Below are positions 1 through 9,990 of a stretch of DNA of 31,298 bases, one piece after another. Positions within the stretch are counted from its first letter, which is position 1, and every line of letters starts with the position of its first letter. A program made the position numbers and the translations under genes. The notes below the pieces were generated by a model. The model was not told the DNA's origin and did not search any database. It worked only from the letters and a program-made list of their open reading frames with translations. Source of the stretch: Gonapodya sp. JEL0774 (Eukaryota > Monoblepharomycota > Monoblepharidomycetes > Monoblepharidales > Gonapodyaceae); contig JADIIX010000202.1 in NCBI GenBank assembly GCA_027604505.1, positions 1 through 31,298 of the forward strand. Reading direction: 5' to 3'.

Positions 1-553
1 AGAACGGACACAGAGCTAGCCCCAGCCCCACTCACTCTGGTACAAGGGATGACTGGGATGGAGGACCTAACCAACCCCCCCCCCCCGCGGGGCCGCGCGC
101 CCCCCCCCGGGGGCGGCGGGCCGCCCCGCGCGGGGGGGCGACCCGGCGCCCGGGGGGGGGAGTTGGGGAGAAGGCAGACTGCGCATGTGAGTCACTCGAG
201 TGTCTCCCATCTGCATCCCTTGCATCCCTGCATCCCTGCGTCTCTCTCCCTCTCTCCGCCCCCTCCAACGCTCGTCCCCACATCCCCCATTTCCCCCTGC
301 CCTGCCCGCCGCCCCCTGTCTCCCACTGTGTCCCCCTCCCCTCAACCGACCTGTCCCTGTGCTGTCGCTTGCTTTTTCCTGCCTGCTTTTTTCCCTTGTG
401 CTGCGTCCGCGTGCGCTGTCTCGGTCCAACCTGAGCCGGTGAGGGGAAGTCTCACAAACTGCACTGGCACACTTCCCTCCCCTGCTGTGGTCGCGGTGCA
501 CACTCCATCTCTCCCCTCCCCTCTCACCCTCCCTATATGTACCACATGTGTTC
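1..553. other. upstream region of the ThuA-like gene: G/C homopolymers, then pyrimidine-rich DNA
   Basis: No gene is supported here, although several long open frames cross it because the DNA is so GC-rich. Positions 66-165 are almost only C and G, in runs of 5-13. Such tracts are hard to sequence, so the exact run lengths should be doubted. Positions 208-236 hold a short tandem of the octamer GCATCCCT. From about 230 to 550 the + strand is strongly C/T-biased, as is common in fungal promoters and 5' leaders, and it runs into the signal-peptide exon at 554. I see no recognisable TATA element. Confidence 0.5.
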
Positions 554-3088
554 ATGACTCCACATCGCACTCTTCCCATCACCTCTTCCCAAAAAACACA
601 CCGCTTATTCTCTTTCTTCCCTCTCTGTTTTACTCTCCTCCTCCTCCCTTTTTTCCTCTCTCTTGGTGAGCATCCTGGTATCCGCCGGGTGGTTGGTTGG
701 GTGGGAAGTGGCCATACAGACGAAAAGGGAAGGCGATTGCTGGTTTTCTCCGGGAAGAGTCGGACATGGCCATCAACACATTTGGCAATCGTGGTCGGGG
801 GTGGGCGGTGGGGACTGCTGGTTTCCTCGGGGAAGAGTCGGACCTGTGACAACACACACCGTTGAACAATCGCGGTCTTCCCCCCCCCCATTGACCCTCA
901 CGTCCCCTCCCCCCCCTTCTCCTGTCCCCTCTCCCCAGCACATTCCCAACCCCAACCTCCGTCCCCCCCTGCCCCCCGTCCCACCGTCCGCATCCTCCTC
1001 ATCACCAAATGCGCTGACTATTGCCACAACGAGTCCATTGGTGCGTGTCCAGTTCCTTCCCTTGACCTCACGGGGGGGGGCGACAGAAAACGAAACGTCC
1101 CTTGTAAGGAGTTCAGGTGGTTGGTTTCACGGAAAAGGGAAGCAAGGGGAGCGGCACGAACACGTCCCTGGCTCCGCGGGGCCGTGGGGCCGTGGGGCCG
1201 TGGGGCCGTGGTGCCGTGGTGTCGGTTCACAGCGTCGTCGTAAAGCCGCCCAGTGCGGTCGGTCCGCTCTCGCGGGAGTCCCGGCTCTGGCCTGGATGTG
1301 GTGCCGCAGCGTCGTCGTAAGCGGCCCAGTGCGGTCGGCCCGCTTTCGCGGGAGTCCCGGCTCTGGCCTGGATGTGGTGCCGTAGTGTACAGTCGCCTCT
1401 CCACACCATCATCCCACACCACCGCTCGACTCACCAGTCGCCCCCCCCCTCTGACCCCCGACTCCGACCTCGACCCATCCCAACCCCACCCAACCCCTTC
1501 TCCAGCCCGCATCCACCCCTTCTTCTCCCAACTCGCCCTCGACTCCCAATCCCCAACTCCCTCGCCCACCTCCCCGTACGCCATCGCCCTGGCCCAGTCC
1601 CAGTCCCAGTCCCAGTCCTCCCCCGCTTCCTCGGCCCCCGCCCCCCCAATCCTCTCCCTCGTCTCCTCACCCAACTCCACCGCCATCCTCGCCGACGGTC
1701 CCGCACTCGTGGCCTCCTTTGACCTCATCGTGTTCGCGTACAATACCGGTGGGGGCCCCGGGCAAAAGGAGTTCTTGACCCAGGCGGAGCGCCAAGGGGT
1801 GCTGGTGTTCCTGAACGCGTCGCTCCCGCTCCTCCCGTCCACCTCGAATTCGAACTCCACCTCCACCTCCACCACCCCCGCGCGCAAGAAGGCCATCCTC
1901 GGCATCCACTCCACCACAGACGCGGAATCCTCCTGGCCCGTCTGGGCAGATGTGTTTGGAGCCAAGTTTGTCCGGCACGCGGACATCCAGGGGGGGGTCG
2001 TGAACGTGTTGGCGGGTGCCGGTACAGGGCGAGGGCAGGGACAGGCCCAGCTCCATCCGGCGCTCGCGGGGCTGGTCGCGGTGTTGGGGAACGGGACGGA
2101 CACCGGCGCGGGAAACGGGACGGAAGGGGTGCGGTGGAGGTGGAGGTGGACCGACGGTGAGTGGGGTGTGGGCAGTGGGTTGTGGGGGGTGCGTCACACA
2201 CAACCCGGGGTGGGTGGGTGAGCAGGAACAGGGGACCCTGAGCGCGCGTCGTGGTGCGCGACCCATGCAACCACGAAGGGTGAGAGCGTGTTCGAGCTCG
2301 AACGGCGATGGCAGGGTCCACCTAAAGGGCCGCGGTCCACTCTCCCACCACTATCCGCGCTTCACCACACCCTACCTCCCTTCCAACCCCCCCCCTCCCT
2401 CCACCCACCCAAGAATGGTACGACTTCCTCACCGACCCCGCCGCTCCCCCCTCGGAGTATTCCCCGCTGACTGGTCTCCGCGTCCGCTCCGACACCCGCG
2501 TCCTCATCACGGCAGATACGACGTCGTATTCGGGGGCGCAGACAGGGAACAGTACGTGGTTTGGAGGGGGGGGAAGGGGGGGGGGGTGCAAACGCCACGG
2601 ATTTTTATGACACCCCTACCCCCCCTCCCCCAACCTCCCCAACCCCTCGCTCAGACCACTCCCTGTCCTGGACCCACCTGCACTACCCCACCACCACCCG
2701 CGTGTTCTACACCTCGCTGGGCCACCTGCCCGAATCCTACGACGACCCCGTGTTCGCGGCCCATGTAGCGGGCGGGGTGTTGTTTTGTGCCGACGAGGTG
2801 ATGGCGGGCGGGAGTGCGGGGAGTGCTGGGTCGTCCGCGACGGGGACGGGGACGGTCACGGTGGGTGGAGCGGCGACAGCGACGGCGCAGACCGGGACAG
2901 GGACGGGGACGGGGACTGTCACGGGTACGGTGGGTGGGCCGGGTGTGGCGACGGCGACGGGGACAGGGACGGCGGGTGCGAAGCCTGGGCGGGCGGGACG
3001 GGGACGGGGACGGGGAGGTTACGGTGGGATGGCGGGGCTGGGTATGGCGGTTGCGATGGCGGTTACGGGTACGAGGATGATGGGATGA
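554..3088 (+). CDS. secreted ThuA-like domain protein, five exons
   Basis: Exons 554-665, 939-1040, 1506-2156, 2414-2551 and 2655-3088 give 478 residues; all four introns are phase 1. Residues 18-37 (LFSFFPLCFTLLLLPFFLSL) follow a basic n-region and form a clear signal peptide, with cleavage likely near Ala38. The mature protein reads as a ThuA-like domain, a class I glutamine-amidotransferase-like fold. Landmarks are the first strand VRILLITKCADYCHNES (54-70), SFDLIVFAYNTGG near 140, GIHSTTDAESSWPVW from 204, DEWYDFLTDP across the intron 3 junction, and VFYTSLGHLPESYDDPVF near 350. About 95 C-terminal residues are Gly/Thr/Ala-rich and end in a weakly hydrophobic stretch, possibly a linker or GPI signal. 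The family is named for trehalose utilisation, but enzymatic activity is unproven and I assign none. The ATG at 554 is the first in frame and places the signal sequence correctly. Confidence 0.8.
666..938 (+). repeat. intron 1 of the ThuA-like gene, with an imperfect 78-bp duplication
   Basis: The intron starts GTGAGC and ends CCCCAG. Inside it, a segment beginning GATTGCTGGTTTTCTC at 735 recurs at 813 as GACTGCTGGTTTCCTC. Both are followed by GGGAAGAGTCGGAC and, further on, by CAATCG(T/C)GGTC. The two units are imperfect tandem copies with a period of about 78 bp. They do not code in this model. Confidence 0.7.
1041..1505 (+). repeat. intron 2 of the ThuA-like gene, with minisatellites
   Basis: The donor is GTGCGT and the acceptor TCTCCAG; splicing joins the first ThuA strand (...HNESI) to ARIHPFF in frame. 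The intron holds two tandem arrays. One is an 8-bp CCGTGGGG-type unit at about 1170-1222, repeated four to five times with decay. The other is a ~77-bp unit present twice, starting at 1230 and 1307. Each copy carries GCGGGAGTCCCGGCTCTGG, and the inner GGGAGTCCC is a perfect palindrome. The region reads open in several frames only because of its composition. Confidence 0.7.
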
Positions 3089-5099
3089 TGGGCGTGGGAT
3101 GTGACTGACCCTGCTATGAGGCGTCGTGGGGATGCCGGGTGGTGACAGTGAAAGGGGCGCCTGGCGGTAAACGACGAATCGCGGGGGCACCTGTGGCATG
3201 TGCCCGTTGAGTTGCAATGCGAATGTGCTTATCGCGGCAAATATTCCGTCCTATGGGGCTTGCCATGCTCCCTGGAACGTAGAGCGGGGATATGTGCTGC
3301 CGGTAGACGGTCTTAGAATTTTTTGACTCGGTGTCTGTGAGTATTTCGGGTCGCTACAGAGTGAACTCGACCCCATCTGTGTCATTTATTTATTTTATTT
3401 ATGGATGGTGTCATTTACGAACGCATTGTGATTTGAGACATGGAATCATGCTGGGTGGGGCGCGCCAGTGCAGTTCAGTGTTTGTCTTCATCAGTGTTCA
3501 CCAACGCACTGCACCGGCGTTGTCACGAGTGATCGCCACCCACGTTTCGTGCAACACATATACATATCTTTCGCAAATAATTGCTAGACACAAGCGAAAG
3601 CTGTAACTGGTAAGCATGTGCGTGAAAGTTACATCATTGACATTTGCGACTTTCTCTCATGCCAACAATACTGTCCATTACATAACTATCACCGGATAAA
3701 AGTACTTCAAAAAAATATCGTCCAGGAAGTTGTTCGGCTACTCTTGGCTTGTACTTCAATGACAGTATCAAACATCACCCCCGTCAGAGTCTGACGAACG
3801 GAGTCCCTCTCAAGTCATGGTCCGACACCGTTTAGGCCGGTTACTACTCCAGCATGCGCGCAGAAGTTCCTTTCTGTGATTGGATACCTTTCGGCTCTTT
3901 CTTGCATGCAAAGTCCAGATTCTCGACAACAAATGTGAAGGGCTCACTTGGTGTATCAGAATCCTTTTTGTGTGCACGTCCTCCTCTTTGTTTCCAAACC
4001 CATTCCACTCATCCCATCCCATCGAAGGTCTTTCCATACTCACACTCCGCGCAATCACGCATGCCAGATTGCGTCCAGACTGCTTGTTGTGGCTGCATTC
4101 CCTTCTTCTTTTCGTGTCATGAAGAGTCTCAAAGATGGTTTGCTCTCACCCCTCTGACTCGAGCGAGTCTGTGCTTCTTTTGATTCCTCTGCTCCTATCT
4201 GATTCACCGCCCATCAATTGGCGTGTATTTCGTGGATGATGCCTACGTTGGCCCGACGTTTCACCGTGTTGGCACCCAACTCACATTTTTGATTCGATTG
4301 AGCGATCGGATGATGATGGGCGTCGATGCACACATGAACCAGTGTAATTCACATATTCGTCTGGTCAGAACTTGAACGGATGGAGTTGTGCAATACCCTG
4401 ATTGACTCGCAGTTTGTTGGCTCACGCGTCAACACCGGTGTTGCCGACTGCACACTCGCTCGCCTCCCCAACTGCACGCGTTGAACCCAGTCCTCCTCTG
4501 CCTGAGACTCATGTTTCGAGAGGTTGACGAGCCGCGACACTTTCTTGCTCGGCTTGCCCCTTTCGGGGGACCAGTTTCGAGGAGAAATATGGACGTGTGC
4601 ATTCCGCGCCAGTGAGATCAATTCTTTCCCGGGTCGCATACTATTAAGCCGGGACCCGGTCCTCTCCTATGGGCAGGAGGTCCGACTAAGTAGGCGAACA
4701 TCACACTCTTCGGACTGGTTTGGAAGAAGGAGGGTGATAGAGATAATCTTGAATGCGTTTAGAAGACCTGTTTACCTGAGTCGCGATATAAACTTGTCAA
4801 GTACTAACTGTCACTGCCATAACTGTACATGACCTCGAATGAACATATTCTTACAATAAGCGAAGACACCAAAGTTCTTTTGAAACCGTTGTGCAGCTGG
4901 AGTCTGGAACCTTCAAGTGCAAATCTTGCTCAATGTACATTGAAATGTGAAATGTGCAGAAAAGAAAGAGCTACAGAAATGGAACATGCATATCAATTTT
5001 CTAGATTTTGATTGTGTGCAAAGTTGCAAGTGCCCGAGAGTGGGTTCACGAATTAGATTTGCTTCCTTTTTTCAAATGCACGCCGCACACCAAATCCCC
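3089..5099. other. 2-kb convergent intergenic spacer
   Basis: The spacer lies between the 3' ends of the ThuA-like gene (+) and the F-box gene (-). The DNA is clearly more AT-rich than the genes beside it. Open frames stay below about 110 codons, have no recognisable domains, and none is extended by plausible splice sites. I found no tRNA-like cloverleaf and no transposon ends. The T-rich stretch at 3385-3405 could belong to the 3' UTR or polyadenylation region of the ThuA-like gene. Confidence 0.5.
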
Positions 5100-8000
5100 T
5101 CACTCATCTCCATCGTCTTCTTGATCCTGCCCCTCCGAACCCATCTCATTTGAGTCCACATCAGCCGCCGTGGAGCCGCTGGTCCCCAACGATAAAGCTT
5201 GCGACGTCGAACTCGAATCGTGCCCACCCTTGCTCATAACCGGAAACTGCGTCGACCAGTACGCATGGCTTTGCACGCATTCCTTCACGATTGTGTTCAG
5301 TGTGACCTCTAGGTACGTGGCCGGCGGCATCGTGCCGCGACGGAGCATGTTGGTTAGATTGAACATGAGTCCATCCACATCGCAGGTGCCATGGATCTTC
5401 AACGCCTTTTCTCCCAGACAACGGTCAAAGAGTTCGTCCAGGACCTCCTTAGGCATCGAGCGGAAGTGTTCGGGCAGTTCGACGCTGCGGAAGACGTGCT
5501 CCGCAGATTCCCGAAGGGCCAACACACAGGATTCGAGGGAAGGTACCGGTGCAGATGAGCTTGATCGGTGAGTGAGCACGTTTTGAAGGTATTTGATATC
5601 TTTCTCAAGTTCTTTGACCGTATTCGCCGCTTCCTCGCGAACGTGCGTCGGTGCATCCACAAGTCGGCCCACAACGGCGAGTAAGTCGGTATTGGTCGTC
5701 TTTTGCTTCCTGTGTTTTGGCTTGACTGACGGAGATAGTCTCTCCCGAAGATGGCTACTGGTCACGTAACACGCAAGCTCAAACAATCTCTCGTAGGCTG
5801 CCGATCTTGCTGGAGCCGAGCAAGAAGATGTCGAAGTAGAAGTTCGGAACATTGGAGAGTATGGCCCCAAATGGATGTTTAAGGTAGAACCTACTGGACG
5901 CCAACGTGAAGCACGAAAAATTCAGAAGAAAATTCAGCAAAAAAACGCGACGAGTTCCCCTCACGAGCCTGCCACCACTCACTCCACTTTGACCTGATCA
6001 CCTCTGGAACATTTGCCCTCACACCAGCCTCATTCACAACGTCTCTTATGAAGGGATCAACCACGCACTCCGCGATTCTCAGAGACTTTCCGTCCAAGAT
6101 TCTGGTGCACACTTTGCTCCAGGTAGTTTGGATCTGCTCTGACAGACTTGAACCCTCCAGCGCGACAGAGGGTTCCCTGCCTGTTCCCTGACTTTCTCCT
6201 CCCTCAGGAATTCCTTGAGAATGAGATCTCGTCATGTGCTCCTTGACATACCAGGCGATTCCTTTCACGTCTGCATCCTGGGATTTCAGCGGGGGGAAAC
6301 GTAGATCCCATTTGACTTGCTCTAGGAGGTCAACAATTTTGGTCATGGGAGCCGCCTCGGGCTGGAGATTAATAACTTCAGTCAATGTAAAGAGATGAGG
6401 TGATACTGGCTCCGATTCTGTGGGCAATGTTGATTCGTCCCATGTTGCTCTCACGGCTGCCACAATGCGAAATTCCACCCTCTGCAACACCTGATTTGTC
6501 ATTTCCGTGTCGATCCGGTCCCAAACTGTAACTGGTACGAGAAACGAAGATTGGAGAACAGGGTCGCTCTCCACACGGCAGCGGCTGAAGAAAATTGATC
6601 TCGATTTGTCACGCCCTTCGTCCTCCACAGGAATATCAAGGATCTTCTCCACGAAATCTGCCATAATCGCAGGCACTTCTGTTTCTGACACGTCCTTGTC
6701 ATGTACCTCCACGAAATCTGGAGGGTGCACGTTTTCTTCTGTCTGCCATGCTTCCCGCACATCATCCTTCCAAGGTGTAGTCAGATCGTCCTTTTCAATC
6801 TTTTTGGCAACAAACGTTCGAATACTGTCTTTCAGCATCGTCTCAAGCTTCTCATCCATGTTCATTGCCGGCGTGGTACTATCACGAAGATTCGTAAGTT
6901 TCACAGATACGCGGAAACTCTCGCATCGCGGATGCTCTTACCGAGGCAAATAAATATCGTTTAGTATTGGATCTCGACGGCAATTAGCAAGGCTCGCACC
7001 CCGCACGAACTTCATGAAATCGATCAAATTGTGAGCAATTCGACAGTTTCTTTCAATTAGTGAGCGCGACTTTCTCACCTTATGCAAAATCAGCTTCTCC
7101 ACGGTCTCTTCAAGAGCCTTGCGTTCTTCCTTCTCTCCAGATATTTCGGAAGACAGGAAAGGATGTGCCAAGCCCCTGACCGCATTCTCCACTCCATCTG
7201 CTGTTAACAGCCCTCGTTTCACTCTCGACAGCTCAGTAATGAGCATGCCGAGCCTGTCACAGGCCATTCTGACCTTCTTGGCAACAGCTCCAATGCTCCA
7301 ATCTCGTATGCAGGCTGCACATCTGAGCGCATAGCTGTCATCTATGCTTTGCAGCTCATCTATAGAGTGCACTATATCCTCATGACCTTCCCCAATCCAG
7401 TTTCTCGCAGCCGCTTCATCGGGTGATGGTTTCGAAACTCGCGTTCCGGAGACAAAGGAACGTATTTCATGTTCTGCCGCCACGATCGGTACGTCAGAAG
7501 TTACACCGGCCTGCATTCCCTCCGATTCCACGGCGGCTGAGAGGAGGCGGAGTCGAAGTAAACCCGAGGCGAGTTCCACAATCGTAGCGGCTAAGAGGGT
7601 GGCCAGTGCTGTTGCAGATCTGCCACGTGCACTCCGAGTTTTCTTTTTCTTTCTAGCAGTATCCTGTGTGAAGGTTGCCGTGGTGGGACCGGCGGCGCTA
7701 GCATCCGGGATGACAATCGGTACGTCATCGAAGCGCACTTGGCCCTCCTCCGCCACTCCAGGATACTCCTCTCCTAAATCATGTGTGCTATCCTTCTTCT
7801 TGCCCCGTCGCACCACCGGTTTCTTTGTCTTCCTTTGCTGAAATTCTTTTTCCTCTTCACTTGATTCAGCACCTGTATCGTTTGTCTTTCCACCTCTGAT
7901 AGGATTGGTCACCTCGGACCCTGGAGCGATCACCTTTGAGTTCGTGAACAGTTCCAAGATGTGAGTACTTCCCTTTGCGATAAGGCGCCACTCCCTGTCC

Positions 8001-9556
8001 GTCATCTCCGACTCTGCATCGAAATTTGGAACCCCTTCGAAATCGCTGACGGCATTCGCGATTGCCTGTACCCTTTTGACGGCGGTGGAGCACATGTAAG
8101 AGCGAAGCTGGGATCGGCGGAGGTCGTCCTTTGCCCGTTTCAGAGCTTCGCGAGTTTCGCGAGCTTTGCTAGCTTGGTCACGGCGGATCTGAAACATGCC
8201 ACAGAAATGCATGTTTAGAAGACGGGTTGGTCGTTTGATCTATCTAATCTTCGCTAGACGAGACTAGGTGAATAGACCACTCACAGCGAGGCCCTCGTCA
8301 CCCCCCCACTTTCTTCGTGCAAGCTCCAAGACCGCAGAGAGATTATAGATGACAACTTTAAAGAAGCCGTTGTCGACGCTTTCACACTGCATGGGATGAG
8401 TTTACGGTGAGTCAGAATTGGCACAATGTATCTCCGGCTGCCTACCCCTCCACATGCGCAATGAAACGCACCTCGAGCTTCTTCAAATCCGCATCCGTCA
8501 ACAAATACTTCTCCTTGGCGGAAGTTTTGTTGATGCTCCCGAAGCCCGTGAGGAAAAAGCTCTCATCCATGTCCGAGTAGTCGTCAAATGCCCCCTCGTA
8601 TTCGTAAGAGTTGATGCCGTCCATTTCATCCAGCTCCATTTCCGCTATGCGAGACTGGATGCTTCGAAAACGGGCATTCCTCTCCAATTCGTACTTCTCC
8701 GCACGACAATCCCCTGATGAAGTCAGTTTTAAAGCACGAAGAAAGTGATTTTATGAGCACCTCGGACCGCCCAAAAAACACCAATGGCCAGCCACCATCT
8801 TACCACAAATTTTAACAGGAACATTCTCACGCTCGAACCGAAGCAAGTCGTTCGCCTGCGTGCGTTTGAAGCACCATTGGCAGAGGCGGTTTCTAATGAA
8901 AAGTAAGATTAGATCGATTGTCCGCAACACGAGGAACATGGTATAATTGGCATCAAATGTGCTTACCCTTCTCTTCCTACAACGGAGAGCCAGGTGCGAA
9001 ATTTCGTGGCCCGTGGGTTCGGAGGCGGAAGCTTCATTTTCTTGCCAATATCCCTCCAAAGGGGCAAGCCACCAATGAGAAAGTGCATACGACGGTTCAA
9101 CTGTGTCAGGCGTACGGCCATGATCGGAGTTTTAACTATATAACTACATATTTCGTCAAAGGAACACTCGATCATCTTTATGATAGCCCATTGATTCAAA
9201 GAGACCACTCACTCCACGATCGATGCAAGAACTTCGACAGGCATGTTATCAATGTTGGTGGCAGGGGAATCTTGGGCGAGCTCCGAAATAGATTCCTCGG
9301 TATCATGACAGTTCGTTATATCATCAATAACGTCTTCTTCCACGGGCCGAACCTCAGACGCCTCATCCCGTTTCTGCTTTTTGCTCCGACTTGACTTCAC
9401 GGATTTTGACTTGGCAGGCTTGTTCGTGGAGTCCTGCTGAGAAGCTTCGAGAACAACTGTAGAGGCATCTGGGAGGACACCCTCTAAATCAGTGTCCGCA
9501 TTACGTCTGATAGCAGCACTAGTAGCGCGAGAAACTTTGCGTGAGTTTGGAGGCAT
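5100..9556 (-). CDS. F-box protein with XPA-like zinc finger and XPA-C-like region, eight exons
   Basis: Exons, in transcript order: 9556-9213, 9143-8967, 8892-8804, 8713-8472, 8386-8285, 8188-6942, 6878-5983 and 5893-5100; 1,296 residues. The start ATG has A at -3. Residues 47-63 are Lys/Ser-rich (a nuclear-localisation candidate). Residues 104-150 form an F-box (NMPVEVLASIVDYI...MAVRLTQLNRRM...LPLWRDIGK), which normally binds SKP1 in an SCF ubiquitin ligase. Cys178/Cys181 and Cys203/Cys206 make a CxxC-x21-CxxC finger. Then YLLTDADLKKLE (273-284) through ARRKWGGDEGLA (307-318) resembles the XPA C-terminal DNA-binding region and is followed by a basic helix. The remaining ~975 residues are charged and helical with further basic clusters (KKKKTRSARGRS); I do not recognise them. 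F-box/XPA-like combinations occur in fungi. The substrate is unknown. Phase agreement across all seven introns supports one gene rather than two. Confidence 0.75.
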
Positions 9557-9990
9557 GGTCTTTATTGAATCAGTTAGGATTCATTCCACAAGACTGGGCG
9601 GTGGTCATGAAAGGCCAGTGTGTATGAATTAATTTGTATGGCGGTTAACAATAAACTCACCAACATGAAACTGGGGCATCGAAGAGTGCCCGAGACATGT
9701 TGGCGATGCCTATGCAGAGGTTGATCCGGGACACAAGGAGGGTTAAAGCCATGTTGCCCCGTTCCTTAGTGATAGTACACTTGAGCTTTATATTTCCTAC
9801 ATTGCCATAGAAATGGAGCTTACAGTAAATTATAAATTACTTCTGGAGTCACCCCTTCGATTGCGTGGGCGGACATGTTCATCCGACTCCAGGTTCAGCC
9901 GAAGTCGGAGGATCCTGAGCGTCAACATAAAAAATGGTTTCCTGCATTCCCCGTTTGTCTTGAAACTCTGGGCCTTATCCACACTCGAAG
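9557..9990. promoter_or_regulatory. shared divergent upstream region
   Basis: These 434 bp separate the start codons of the F-box gene (-) and the glucosyltransferase gene (+), so both promoters and 5' leaders must lie here unless an untranslated exon is further away. An AT-rich part (about 9620-9660 and 9790-9840) could contain the core promoters. I cannot assign a TATA box or a transcription start with confidence. Confidence 0.4.

Noticed and set aside
67-891. 274-codon - strand open frame near the window start
   Set aside because: It runs through homopolymers and minisatellite DNA, and its composition is biased Arg/Gly with no recognisable features.
1018-2103. Long open frame on the - strand (361 codons) across the ThuA-like gene
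   Set aside because: It is a shadow of the + strand gene in GC-rich DNA. It has no domain pattern, whereas the + strand exons carry the ThuA landmarks in order.
3331-3606. 91-codon + strand open frame in the 2-kb spacer
   Set aside because: No similarity, no extension by splicing, AT-rich intergenic composition.
4349-4832. Overlapping open frames on both strands, about 100 codons each
   Set aside because: No recognisable motif and no supporting splice or context evidence.
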